Source of the DNA: Planctomycetota bacterium
GTDB lineage: Bacteria; Planctomycetota; Phycisphaerae; Sedimentisphaerales; Anaerobacaceae
Direction of reading: 5' to 3'
Assembly (NCBI GenBank): GCA_019456145.1
Contig: VRUL01000017.1
Location: 53,166 to 117,165 of the forward strand
DNA length: 64,000 bases
This document shows positions 18,351 through 27,114 of the stretch, in pieces. Every line of letters starts with the position of its first letter. Position 1 is the stretch's first letter. The notes beneath the pieces are model-generated. The model ran no database searches. It saw only the letters and a list, made by a program, of their open reading frames with translations, and was not told where the DNA came from. The translations under genes were made by a program, and so were the position numbers.

Positions 18351-19646
18351 TCATTTATACAAAACCGGACCGATTTTTTCACGTAAATATTTTTCCTGTG
18401 TTTTTATTGGTTTATCGCTGTTTAATAGCTTTTTTACGAGAGGTTCGTACACGTTTACTGCCGCCCAATAGGCGCCAGTTTCATAGTATCGCGGTTTGGG
18501 CTTGGCATACTGGCGCATGTCCAGGTTACGTCGAAGCTGAAACAAATCGACATTGGATGGCCTCGGCACCTTGTTAATATACAATAGGTTGTCCCAGTTC
18601 CATAGAATACGCATTCGCTTTATCCAGTCATTGGTTTTTTTCATGTGGTCGCGCATTCTTTTAAAGTCCTTTTCAGCCGTGTTGTTTTCAAACCACCATG
18701 GCGACAACGAAAAGTTGTAACCCATTTCGAGAATCTTATCCATCTCCTCCATCGAATAATGAGATGTAAAGGCCTTATACTTGCGCTGAGATACCCAGGG
18801 TTTCTCATTGAGGACCTTGACAGGCGAGTACAACCAGGCACCGGATTCGATTTGTCCGCCATCACAAATGTCCAGAAGCTCTGTGCGTTCGCAGCATTCG
18901 AGCATTATTATCGCATCGGGATTTATTTTCTGAATCCGCTCTCTCATGGTGCGCACGAGGTTGATTGCGCCTTGGTTGAAAGAGCCTCCGTGTCTGCGGT
19001 CGCTGTCCTTAAGGTCCCATTGGCAGCCGTACGAGTCCAGATGAAAGCCGTCCACTCCATAAAGGCGCACCAGTTTTTCCGCTACGCCGCATATATAATT
19101 CGTCCATCCGGAACCTGCCCCGGGCCACATAAGGAAAAATCTGGACCTGCCGTAATATGTTTGAGGTTTACCATTCCCATCCTTCATGCACCAATTCATG
19201 CCATACCGTCGTCCCACTTTACTTGTCCTGGTGATAATAAATGGTTCCAGATATAGTATAATCCTGCCTCCCATCGAATGAATCTTCGCGACTCCCTCCT
19301 TGAAAGCTTCCGGCCCGCCGAGGTCGGTCCGTATTTCGTAGTCACCCTTATTGTCCTGGTAATCAGGCTCCCAGTAACTTACAAGATAGACACAGTTGCA
19401 ACCGAGTTTTCGGGATTCCTTCAACAGTACGGGCAGATTGCGAAATGTTCCCAGCTTTTTCTTAATATCTTCACTGGGGAACTTCATCAGGGGCCCGCCC
19501 GCTCCTGAAAGGTCGAAGGATGCGTATATTGCCCTGTTGTTCTTCCACCACTGCGGAGACTCAACCGCCATGGTATTGCCGGTTGTTGCGAACAGGGCAA
19601 TTAGAATACCGAGAGCCAAAACGATTTTTCGTTTAATTTTTTCCAC
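18351..19646 (-). CDS. Alpha-amylase-superfamily-like (TIM-barrel) exported protein
   Basis: A 431-residue protein with a signal peptide (KRKIVLALGILIALFATTGNTMA). The barrel segments look like the GH-D/GH13/GH36 superfamily: GGRIILYLEPF, then VDGFHLDSYGCQWD with a likely nucleophile aspartate, then PDAIIMLECCERTELLD with a likely acid/base glutamate. I cannot place it in a named family. It belongs to a four-gene operon with a FG-GAP protein, a GH172-like protein and the DUF1080 protein. Confidence 0.75.
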   Translation of the reverse strand: MEKIKRKIVLALGILIALFATTGNTMAVESPQWWKNNRAIYASFDLSGAGGPLMKFPSEDIKKKLGTFRNLPVLLKESRKLGCNCVYLVSYWEPDYQDNKGDYEIRTDLGGPEAFKEGVAKIHSMGGRIILYLEPFIITRTSKVGRRYGMNWCMKDGNGKPQTYYGRSRFFLMWPGAGSGWTNYICGVAEKLVRLYGVDGFHLDSYGCQWDLKDSDRRHGGSFNQGAINLVRTMRERIQKINPDAIIMLECCERTELLDICDGGQIESGAWLYSPVKVLNEKPWVSQRKYKAFTSHYSMEEMDKILEMGYNFSLSPWWFENNTAEKDFKRMRDHMKKTNDWIKRMRILWNWDNLLYINKVPRPSNVDLFQLRRNLDMRQYAKPKPRYYETGAYWAAVNVYEPLVKKLLNSDKPIKTQEKYLREKIGPVLYK

Positions 19647-19690
19647 CTTTTTTTACAAGGTTTTCATCGACGAGGGTCAGAGCCAACGTA

Positions 19691-21097
19691 TCAGTACAGC
19701 GTGAAATTGAGTCCGGTTCCAAAGGGAACGGGCCTGTCAGGTTTGAGTCCGCTTTTGTTTTTGAAAATGTACACGGCTTCCGGAGTTGCCAGGACCACGT
19801 CAGGGACACCGTCCCCGGTCATGTCGCCGGTAAGGATGCTTCTCTCGGAGGCACTATCTTCGGCGGGGGAGCCGTTTTTAGTCGGCTTGGGCGTAACGAA
19901 GGTGCCGATGCGTTCGCCCTTATGGTTATAGAGGGCTCCGTTGTGGGCAACAAGGATTTCATTGACCCCGTCACCTGTCCAGTCCAACAGGTGGTGATGC
20001 CGGCTGTAGTCGGTCACAATCTGACCGAGATGATTGCCCTGTTCATCGAGCACCCAGAGAGGACTTTTGCCAAGGGGCTGGTGGTCTATGTCAACGAGCA
20101 ATTGTGTTGACCGGTGTTCGGGTATGATTTGCCCTACATCTATGGATTCGAAGTGATGGCCTGTAACTTCCCACAAGACCCTGCCGTTGCCGTCAACCAG
20201 AGCGACATTATTTGCGCCGCAGCATGTCAGTGCCAGCCGGAAATCTTCCGGCTTTTCGCCCCGGCGAACGACGCGGCAGCAATCCAGATGACCGCGTCCC
20301 TGTTCAACTTTTTTAGACTTAAAAACCCAGCGGATAGAACCGTCTGAGTTCAGCATGGCGTAGCCGGCCATAATCTCGTCGCGTCCATCGCCATCGAGGT
20401 CTATCGGTCGAGGCTGATGGGCCGTGCGATAACCGCCAGGGTCCTTGACGGTCCAGAGTAGATTACCCGCCTGGTTGTAGGCCCAAATCTGATGGTATCG
20501 GTTCTTGACCAGAACGTCGGTCGGCCGATTGCCGCCGGTCAAGTTGCAAAAGACCAGACAATCCGTAGCATCGTCGGGGATAGCAATTTTTCTGCGCAGC
20601 CGACCTGTGGCACCATCGAGCTCGACAAGGAATCCTTTTGTACACAGGACAACTTCGTTCTTGCCGTCACCGTCCCAGTCGTGGATCTGGCACGCAACAT
20701 CGTGGTGCCATTTTTTGCGTCCGATGGCGGGATTCCCCCATCGCCATAAAACTGAGCCGTCCAGTTTTTGCGCTACGGCGGTGCTGGTGTAGTGTACGTC
20801 GTTTTTGTTAACGTTTTCGGCGCTGACGATTTCGACTTCGCCGTCACCATCCACATCGCCTGCTACTACCCACTGCCCGCCATATTCAGGGTCGAGAGAA
20901 ATGATTTTCCAGGGCTCAATCACGTTGACTTTGTCTGTCGGTTCCCCAACATTTTTAACATCAAAATAGATGAATCCCTTTTGATTCGCATCAAGCAGTT
21001 TGCAAAAACTCATCGCTGCCAGCAAACAGAAAAGAACAAACCAATGACGCCCGCGTGTGACTTTTAGAATCCTGTTAATCATAAGGTCAGTCCGCAC
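19691..21097 (-). CDS. FG-GAP/VCBS repeat exported protein
   Basis: A 468-residue protein starting with GTG at 21097, supported by GGAAGGA 6-8 bases upstream and near-overlap with the stop of the gene before. After a signal-like segment (HWFVLFCLLAAMSFC) it has at least five calcium-loop repeats of the type D-x-D/T-G-D-G-x-x-E/D-I/V: DVDGDGEVEIV, DWDGDGKNEVV, DLDGDGRDEIM, DWTGDGVNEIL, DMTGDGVPDVV. This indicates a beta-propeller such as in integrin-like or rhamnogalacturonan-lyase-like proteins. Probably secreted and glycan-binding or lyase-like. Confidence 0.8.
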   Translation of the reverse strand: MRTDLMINRILKVTRGRHWFVLFCLLAAMSFCKLLDANQKGFIYFDVKNVGEPTDKVNVIEPWKIISLDPEYGGQWVVAGDVDGDGEVEIVSAENVNKNDVHYTSTAVAQKLDGSVLWRWGNPAIGRKKWHHDVACQIHDWDGDGKNEVVLCTKGFLVELDGATGRLRRKIAIPDDATDCLVFCNLTGGNRPTDVLVKNRYHQIWAYNQAGNLLWTVKDPGGYRTAHQPRPIDLDGDGRDEIMAGYAMLNSDGSIRWVFKSKKVEQGRGHLDCCRVVRRGEKPEDFRLALTCCGANNVALVDGNGRVLWEVTGHHFESIDVGQIIPEHRSTQLLVDIDHQPLGKSPLWVLDEQGNHLGQIVTDYSRHHHLLDWTGDGVNEILVAHNGALYNHKGERIGTFVTPKPTKNGSPAEDSASERSILTGDMTGDGVPDVVLATPEAVYIFKNKSGLKPDRPVPFGTGLNFTLY

Positions 21098-21099
21098 GG

Positions 21100-22197
21100 T
21101 TAATCCTTCCAGATGTCAGCGGTTCGCGCTTTGACATCCGGCATTTTCGGCAACGGTCCGCTGGGAGTCGGCTCATACCAGAACGTGGCGGACGACCAGT
21201 CGTCCTCTGTTTCAGCCAGGCCGTTCTTCCAGGCGATTTGTTGAATTTCGATGCGACATTCCTTCTGCCACGAGATGGGATCGGGCAGGTGCCAGCGATA
21301 CATTGACACAAAGTCCTTCTGGTTAAAACTACACCCGTTATAGAGGTATGGCGTTTGCTGCATGCCGTAGGAAAGGCACACGTAATCCTCGCTTCCGGTG
21401 CCGCAGATAGTGGGAAAGTCTTTGTCGCCGTCCATATAGATCTTGATTTCGCCTTCGCCCCACCACTGACCGGGGTGCATGTTCCGTATACCAATGACTG
21501 CTCCCATGAAGCGGCCCTTGTTCTTTCGCTGCGGAAGCATAACAAAGTCTTTTTTCATAGTCGTTGGGTTTTCTCTTCTAAAGAGCGTATGCAGTCGGCC
21601 GACATCATCCGGATGATTATCACCGATAGTGTAGTCAATCTGGTAAAACAAGGGCACATTTTCTTTGCCTTCATTTGACAGCGTGATCATGGCGCGTTTT
21701 ACAAACGGCATCGGCAGCCAGATATTCATGCCGGCGTTTTTGCCCGGCGAATGTACGGCCGAATGATAAGGCATCACCTTGCCGTGAGCAAAGCCCATGA
21801 AGTCACCGATTGGGCATTCGATACTTGGATGTTTCTGATCGTCCCACTTAGCGCGGAACACCAGGCTTCGCAGATTGGCCGGATTGTTACTTGTAGTCAT
21901 CCAGATATGCCGAATAGTTCCCGGGCCCTTGATGTCACAAAGCGGAACGGTCTGGCCGGCCTTCAACGTTATCGCGGGCTTGCCTTTTCGTCCGGCGCCG
22001 AGTTTGCTGGCTGCTTTGCCCCCCTGGCCCGGCGCACCGGTGGGGTTCTCGAAACAAATCGAACGTGAAAGCAATCCTGTATCAAGTAGATAGGGCTCTG
22101 CAACGATATCCACCGGCCGTTGTAATGGTGCACAGCCTGAGAGCAGGACAGCAAACACCAGGGGCAATAGTTTTCCTGACATAATTCTTACAACCAT
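21100..22197 (-). CDS. DUF2961 / GH172-family protein (second copy)
   Basis: A 365-residue lipoprotein-like exported protein (leader ending VLLSGC). It shows the core family features: ICFENPTGAPGQGGKAAS, IKGPGTIRHIWMT, KWDDQKHPSIECPIGDFMG, NIWLPMPFVKRAMITL, and TICGTGSEDYVC near residue 270, where family catalytic acids are expected. It is shorter than the copy at 6882-8405 because the C-terminal sandwich is missing. It is the promoter-proximal gene of the operon that runs to 17710. Confidence 0.85.
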   Translation of the reverse strand: MVVRIMSGKLLPLVFAVLLSGCAPLQRPVDIVAEPYLLDTGLLSRSICFENPTGAPGQGGKAASKLGAGRKGKPAITLKAGQTVPLCDIKGPGTIRHIWMTTSNNPANLRSLVFRAKWDDQKHPSIECPIGDFMGFAHGKVMPYHSAVHSPGKNAGMNIWLPMPFVKRAMITLSNEGKENVPLFYQIDYTIGDNHPDDVGRLHTLFRRENPTTMKKDFVMLPQRKNKGRFMGAVIGIRNMHPGQWWGEGEIKIYMDGDKDFPTICGTGSEDYVCLSYGMQQTPYLYNGCSFNQKDFVSMYRWHLPDPISWQKECRIEIQQIAWKNGLAETEDDWSSATFWYEPTPSGPLPKMPDVKARTADIWKD

Positions 22198-22331
22198 GGC
22201 TTTTCCTTTCAGTAATACAGTTTAGATTCTTCCAATGACCCTCTTTGCATAAGGAATAGTATGGAAAGTTTATATAAATCCGGCACGAATGTCAAGATGA
22301 CAAAAACATCAGCTATTTGAGAGTCTACAAC

Positions 22332-22360
22332 TTGACTTGACAGATGGAGACGACTACAAT
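22332..22360 (+). promoter_or_regulatory. Predicted sigma-70-type promoter for rubrerythrin
   Basis: TTGACT (22332-22337), 17 bases, TACAAT (22355-22360), about 60 bases before the rubrerythrin start. Confidence 0.5.
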
Positions 22361-22421
22361 ACCGTCTTAGTCTTACATATTGTTGAAAGTTGGAACACAA
22401 ATTAAGAAAGGAGTAAAGATT

Positions 22422-22922
22422 ATGTCCACAAATGATAATTTGAAAGATGCTTTTGCCGGGGAGAGCCAGGCCAACCGCAAGTATTTGGCATTTGCAGAAA
22501 AGGCACAGGAGGATGGTTACCCACAAGTTGCAAAGCTCTTTCGTGCCTCGGCTGAGGCGGAAACAGTTCATGCCCATGCCCATCTTCGCGTAATGGGAGG
22601 CATCGGCAGCAGCAATGAGAATCTGCAAGCGGCCATTGACGGGGAGGGCGAAGAATTCGAACAAATGTACCCGGGATTTCTTGCTGAGGCAGAGAAGGAG
22701 GGCAACAAGCCGGCTGTCGTTTCTTTTCAAAACGCGTTAGCCGTAGAAAAAATCCACCATGGTTTTTACACTGAAGCTCTTGAGTCTGTCAAGTCGGGTT
22801 CGGATCTGCCTGAGACGAAGATATTTGTCTGCCAGGTATGCGGCAATACCGTCACGGGTCAGGCGCCCGATCAGTGTCCGATCTGTGGGTCTGCAAAAGA
22901 AAAATTCACCGAGATATCCTGA
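22422..22922 (+). CDS. Rubrerythrin
   Basis: A 166-residue protein; ATG 22422 has AAAGGAG upstream. The N-terminal four-helix diiron domain contains the ligand pattern E-x-Q-A-N-R-K-Y (GESQANRKYLAF), EAETVHAHAH and later EKIHHGFY. The C-terminal rubredoxin-like knuckles are FVCQVCGNTV and DQCPICGSAKEKF. Rubrerythrins reduce hydrogen peroxide in anaerobes, so this points to an anaerobic or microaerophilic host. Transcribed alone and convergent with glnK-amtB. Confidence 0.95.
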   Translation: MSTNDNLKDAFAGESQANRKYLAFAEKAQEDGYPQVAKLFRASAEAETVHAHAHLRVMGGIGSSNENLQAAIDGEGEEFEQMYPGFLAEAEKEGNKPAVVSFQNALAVEKIHHGFYTEALESVKSGSDLPETKIFVCQVCGNTVTGQAPDQCPICGSAKEKFTEIS

Positions 22923-23014
22923 GACAGTATCCTGGGTGAATTACCGCGGGTTTTTACGCTGAATTGGTTTTGTTTATCGTTATATATTCTACATTCTCTC
23001 AACTTGCAAAAAGA

Positions 23015-23041
23015 CGTCCCGCACCTTGATGGTGCGGGACG
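23015..23041 (-). terminator. Intrinsic terminator after the glnK gene
   Basis: An 11-base perfect stem with a 5-base loop. Read on the minus strand it is followed by TCTTTTTGC, so it terminates the porin-amtB-glnK transcript. Confidence 0.75.
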
Positions 23042-23090
23042 CTCAAACGGATTTTGAAAAGGACCTGTTTGGCCCAATCATTTGGCCTGC

Positions 23091-23432
23091 TCAGCCAATG
23101 GCGGCGTTACCTTTGTCACCGGTGCGAATTCGGATACACTCGGGCAAATCTACAACGAAGATCTTGCCGTCCCCGATTTTCCCGGTCTTGGCACCTTCGA
23201 TAATAGCATCGATGGTTTTCTTGACGAAATCTTCGTTTACACCTATCTCAAGTCTCACTTTTTTGAGCAGATTCACCTCGAATTTTATACCCCTATAACT
23301 TTCTTCATAACCATGTTGTTCCCCGCAACCAAGCGCATTAGTTACAGACATTTTATGAACTCCGGCTTTGTACAGGGCCTTTTTAACGTCCTGTAGTTTG
23401 TGCGGCTGAATATAGGCGATTATCAACTTCAT
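23091..23432 (-). CDS. glnK: P-II nitrogen regulatory protein
   Basis: A 113-residue P-II protein. It senses energy and 2-oxoglutarate and plugs the ammonium channel encoded next to it. The fold is complete: [20 protein letters not shown] start, T-loop (residues 36-55) and [22 protein letters not shown]. The T-loop residue at position 51, tyrosine in E. coli GlnB/GlnK and the site of uridylylation, is phenylalanine here, so uridylylation at that site is impossible. The gene follows amtB by about 28 bases, with AAGGAG before the ATG. Confidence 0.93.
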   Translation of the reverse strand: MKLIIAYIQPHKLQDVKKALYKAGVHKMSVTNALGCGEQHGYEESYRGIKFEVNLLKKVRLEIGVNEDFVKKTIDAIIEGAKTGKIGDGKIFVVDLPECIRIRTGDKGNAAIG

Positions 23433-23460
23433 TTTATTGATCTCCTTGAAATCTCATTAT

Positions 23461-24837
23461 TTATGTTGTGGTAAAAATCTGGAAGCCAGAATATGCCTCC
23501 ATACCATGTTCACCGATATCGAGCCCCTTGAGTTCTTCCTCAACAGTAGCCCGCAGACCAACTGTCTTCTTGATAGCATAGAACAGCACCAGCCCAAGAC
23601 CAAAAGCCCAGGCAAAGCAGGTACCGGCCCCGACGAGTTGAACACCAAGCTGACTGAATCCGCCGCCATAGAACAGGCCCGTGCTGCTACCGCCGGTAAC
23701 AAGTACGCCCTCGGCATTGAACAGCCCACAGGACAACGTTCCCCATAGACCGCAGACACCGTGAACACTAACCGCACCAACAGGGTCATCAACTTTGAGT
23801 ACCTCGTCAATAAACAATACACTCAACACCACTATCGCTCCGGCTATCGAGCCAATTACCAATGCACCCATGGGTGTTACAGTATAGCAGGGAGCAGTAA
23901 TAGCTACCAGACCTGCCAGTGCGCCGTTCAACGACATGGAGGCATCTGGTTTTTTACCTTTAAGCCATGAGACAATCATTGCTATAATGGCGCCTGCTGC
24001 CGCGGCAAGGTTAGTAGTTACCGCTACGCGTCCAATCTCTCCATTGCCAACAGTCGTACTACCGGGGTTAAATCCGAACCATCCGAACCACAGAATAAAA
24101 ACCCCTAAAGCTGCCAGTGGTATGTTGTGCCCAAGAATAGCCTTTGGTTTTTTGTCAGGGCCATACTTACCCAGACGAGGCCCAAGCATAATAGCCCCAG
24201 CCAGGCCCAGCCACCCGCCGATAGAGTGCACAACTGAAGAGCCGGCAAAATCGCAGAAGTTAAGCTTTTCGAGCCAGCCGTTGCCGTTGAGCAAACTGCC
24301 CCAGGCCCACGAGCCGAAAATCGGATAGATAAACGCACAGATAAACACACTGTAAACCAGGTAAGCCCTGAATTTCGTTCGCCCAGCCATGGCGCCGGAT
24401 ACGATTGTCGCAGCAGTTCCGGCAAATACCGTCTGAAAGATCAAGAATGTGTAGTTCCAGTGTTCACCGTCGCCCAAAACATTCCTGATTGCGAAATCTG
24501 TTGTACCGAACAGGCCGTTGGTTACCCCAAACATCAAGCCGAACCCAATCAGAAAGAACGCTATAGTACCAATCGAAAAATCCATAAGGTTTTTCATTAG
24601 GATATTCACAGCGTTTTTGGCCTGTGTAAAGCCTGTCTCAACCATCGCAAAGCCAGCCTGCATAAAAAACACCAGGAAGGCCGCTACGCATGTCCAGACG
24701 ACGTTGATATTTATTTGCAGTTCTTCTTTGGCCGCCTCAATCGCCGAAGTCTCTGCACCAGTTGATTCCGCAAATACCGGCCCGGCTGTAAAGGCCAACA
24801 CGATCAAGCCCATGACCAAATATCCTAACTTTTTCAT
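23461..24837 (-). CDS. amtB: Ammonium transporter AmtB
   Basis: About 458 residues from the ATG at 24837, chosen because a signal peptide (MKKLGYLVMGLIVLAFTAGPVFA) begins there. The body has 11 membrane segments with Amt hallmarks: MQAGFAMVETGF, DFAGSSVVHSIGGWLGLAGA, WFGWFGFNPGS and VSVHGVCGLWG, whose histidines form the conduction pore. It conducts ammonium and is gated by the adjacent P-II protein. It stands between a porin-like gene and glnK in a sigma-54-driven operon. Confidence 0.95.
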   Translation of the reverse strand: MKKLGYLVMGLIVLAFTAGPVFAESTGAETSAIEAAKEELQININVVWTCVAAFLVFFMQAGFAMVETGFTQAKNAVNILMKNLMDFSIGTIAFFLIGFGLMFGVTNGLFGTTDFAIRNVLGDGEHWNYTFLIFQTVFAGTAATIVSGAMAGRTKFRAYLVYSVFICAFIYPIFGSWAWGSLLNGNGWLEKLNFCDFAGSSVVHSIGGWLGLAGAIMLGPRLGKYGPDKKPKAILGHNIPLAALGVFILWFGWFGFNPGSTTVGNGEIGRVAVTTNLAAAAGAIIAMIVSWLKGKKPDASMSLNGALAGLVAITAPCYTVTPMGALVIGSIAGAIVVLSVLFIDEVLKVDDPVGAVSVHGVCGLWGTLSCGLFNAEGVLVTGGSSTGLFYGGGFSQLGVQLVGAGTCFAWAFGLGLVLFYAIKKTVGLRATVEEELKGLDIGEHGMEAYSGFQIFTTT

Positions 24838-24862
24838 TTTTGTTCCCTTTAAAAATATTCTC

Positions 24863-25627
24863 TTAAAAACTCTTCGAAAGGCTGATGCCTGCAAAGAAGA
24901 AATCACTTTCGGTTCCATACACATCAGTATCGCGTATATCATCACTGAGAAGTGTGATGTAGTTAATGCTCGGCGATAAAGTCCATCCAGCAATCTCCAT
25001 AGGGAAAGAAACCGAAAATGTAAGGTCCTGCATCTCGCTCTGGTCGGTTCCCCAGTAATACTTGTCGTAAGAAGCACTGCCCCATCCTAAACTTGTGCCG
25101 ATTTCCATTCCGACAGGTATATCCGGCCCAAGTTCAGCAATCTTTTCGATACTGTGCCCAAATGCCAGTGAGACGTAAGAGCCATCTGCCTCGTCCACAT
25201 CATGATAGACTGTTATCGACGGACTCAATGGCAAATCAAAGTTAAATCCCCAGTACAACTCGGTAGTATCTTTAGTCGCAGTTCCCGGAAAATCATAGTA
25301 AATCAAGCCAACCGAATAGCCAACACCTTCGATCCCCGGCAAATCCGCCGAATAGTCAAGCGAGTAATCAACCTCTGAGAAGTCGCCCTCGTTGCCATTA
25401 ATATTAGTTAGTTCGAGATTACCCCAAATTGCAGCAGTCAATCCCTTGTAGCTACCGCTGATCGCAGGTTGAAACACCTGGTCATCATCAAGATTCTGAC
25501 CACGCCAGATGTACTTACCGAAGTAATCCGCTGAAAGCTCAAATCCAACTTCATTCTCAGCAAAAACCACCGAGTTGCAGAGAAACAACACACTAAAACC
25601 AATGACCAAACATCTAAATCTCTTCAT
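24863..25627 (-). CDS. Outer-membrane beta-barrel (TorF-type putative porin)
   Basis: A 254-residue protein with a signal peptide (MKRFRCLVIGFSVLFLCNSVVFA). Alternating amphipathic strands follow, with YIWRGQNLDDDQVFQPAISG early on, which is typical of this porin-like family. It ends in phenylalanine (SLSKSF), the usual barrel-assembly signal. It leads the nitrogen operon, so it may let ammonium or small N compounds cross the outer membrane. The 25-base gap to amtB supports co-transcription. Confidence 0.8.
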   Translation of the reverse strand: MKRFRCLVIGFSVLFLCNSVVFAENEVGFELSADYFGKYIWRGQNLDDDQVFQPAISGSYKGLTAAIWGNLELTNINGNEGDFSEVDYSLDYSADLPGIEGVGYSVGLIYYDFPGTATKDTTELYWGFNFDLPLSPSITVYHDVDEADGSYVSLAFGHSIEKIAELGPDIPVGMEIGTSLGWGSASYDKYYWGTDQSEMQDLTFSVSFPMEIAGWTLSPSINYITLLSDDIRDTDVYGTESDFFFAGISLSKSF

Positions 25628-25707
25628 TTCAAACTCCTTTCTAAATTAACAGACACAAAACTTTCGTTTCACTAACACATCAGGTACATTCAATAGCATA
25701 TTGCTTA

Positions 25708-25723
25708 TGCAAGTGGTGTGCCA
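25708..25723 (-). promoter_or_regulatory. Sigma-54 (RpoN) promoter of the porin-amtB-glnK operon
   Basis: On the minus strand the sequence reads TGGCAC-N5-TTGCA, an exact match to the -24/-12 consensus. It lies about 80 bases before the porin start and fits nitrogen control of an ammonium uptake operon. Confidence 0.88.
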
Positions 25724-25819
25724 ATTTGATTAAAAAAGAAAAATAGCTGTAAGCCATTTATTGGCAGGGTGTTAAGGCGGATACTATTAAACGGCCAGGT
25801 TTGCCGTAAGTTACAAAAA

Positions 25820-25854
25820 TGTAGGCGATTACTACATTACCTACAATTATGTAG
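25820..25854. promoter_or_regulatory. Candidate enhancer sites for a sigma-54 activator
   Basis: Four pentamers in inverted order: TGTAG (25820), CTACA (25832), CTACA (25841), TGTAG (25850). They lie about 100-145 bases upstream of the sigma-54 promoter, the usual distance for activator binding. The activator is not identified and the motif is not the classical enteric NtrC box. Confidence 0.55.
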
Positions 25855-25995
25855 CTTCCTTGGCCTTTTGTTTTTTTTTGGCGATTTCGGCTTACGCCTG
25901 TAAGGCTTTAAGCCAGCCTATCTTATCCTGCTGTATCTGGCGGGCTTGTGCCTTTTGACGCTCTAAACGTTCTTTTGCAACTTATGTTGTTGATT

Positions 25996-27114
25996 CTACT
26001 TTAAAGTAAGATTGGAGCCGCTGTTGGTTATGTTGGCGCGAAACTTTGGCCAGGGTGAATTGGCAAGTCCTTTACTTTCAGTTCGCAGGGCGTAGAGTGT
26101 GCCATCATCGGAGCCGACTAATAGTGACCCATCTGAGCAAATGGCTGGTGAAGAGAATACAAACTTTTGGGTTTTGAACTTCCATAACACCTGTCCCTCA
26201 TTTTGAAATACATATAGATAATGATTGTATGATCCGACATATATCGTTCCATCAGCACCGATACAGGCCGAAGAGATTACCCAGTCTCGCGTGTTAAATT
26301 TCCATTTTTGTTGGCCTTGAGGTGATATAGCATAAAAATTTCGACTCATCGAGCCGATATAAATAGTTCCATCAGGACCAAGCGATGGTGATGCAAATAT
26401 ACTTGCTTCTGTGTTGAATCGCCATTTTTCCGCGCCTTGGGAAGTGAGGGCGTATAGATTCCCATCATTTGAACCGAAATATATTGTCCCGTCGCTGTCG
26501 AGTGCTGGTGACGACAACACTTTATCGCCGGCTTTGAATTTCCATCGCAAGCTGCCGTCTGGGTTTATCGCATAGAGAAAATGATCGCCAGAGCCTACAT
26601 AGATACAACCATCGGGACCAATGGCAGGTGAAGAAGCTACTTTCCCCTGGGTCTGAAATTTCCATCGCAAATTGCCATTATTCGAATCTAAAGCGTAAAT
26701 ATAACTGTCATCAGAGGAGACATAGAGCGTACCATCAGAACTGATCGCTGGAGACGATTCGATTTTATCTGTAGTTTTAAATCTCCATCGCTCTTCTCCG
26801 GTTGAATTTAAGGCGTAAACATTTCCATCGAATGAACCGAAATAGATGTTGCCATTGTTATCCAGGGCAGAGCTTCCGTGAACGAAATCGCCGGTTTTGA
26901 AACGCCAATTCATTTTGCCGTTTTTACTGATAGAATAGAGGTAATGATCGTGAGAGCCGATATAGATAGTTCCGTCCGGAGCGATAGTTGGGCAGGTTGG
27001 CACTACATCACCGGTTTTGAAACTCCAGAGCAGACGTTTATCATCTGAACGCTTTGAACAGCTACCGAGCAAAACGGTAAGCAACAAAATAATGTAAAAA
27101 ATGGTCCTTTTCAT
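25996..27114 (-). CDS. PQQ-like beta-propeller lipoprotein
   Basis: A 372-residue lipoprotein (lipobox LLGSC near residue 18). It has about eight near-identical blades of roughly 40 residues, each with W-x-F-K/N-T-x-D/G, then S-P-A/S-I/L-G/D-x-D/P-G-T-I-Y-x-G-S, then LYAL or similar. This is a PQQ/WD40-type propeller like BamB, without evidence of a PQQ-binding dehydrogenase site. It is the last gene of the molybdoenzyme operon. Its ATG overlaps the stop of the ABC ATPase gene (27111-27114), so it is translated with it and may be the extracytoplasmic partner of that transporter. Confidence 0.85.
   Translation of the reverse strand: MKRTIFYIILLLTVLLGSCSKRSDDKRLLWSFKTGDVVPTCPTIAPDGTIYIGSHDHYLYSISKNGKMNWRFKTGDFVHGSSALDNNGNIYFGSFDGNVYALNSTGEERWRFKTTDKIESSPAISSDGTLYVSSDDSYIYALDSNNGNLRWKFQTQGKVASSPAIGPDGCIYVGSGDHFLYAINPDGSLRWKFKAGDKVLSSPALDSDGTIYFGSNDGNLYALTSQGAEKWRFNTEASIFASPSLGPDGTIYIGSMSRNFYAISPQGQQKWKFNTRDWVISSACIGADGTIYVGSYNHYLYVFQNEGQVLWKFKTQKFVFSSPAICSDGSLLVGSDDGTLYALRTESKGLANSPWPKFRANITNSGSNLTLK

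Larger units (their letters stand above)
25628..25995. other. Intergenic control region with hairpin and possible gene remnant
   Basis: Besides the sigma-54 promoter and enhancer-like sites, a branched hairpin is at 25889-25914 (outer stem GGCTTA/TAAGCC, inner GCC/GGC). The minus strand between about 25900 and 25985 reads as a charged peptide (KERLERQKAQARQIQQ) without a start or ribosome site, perhaps a remnant. Confidence 0.45.
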
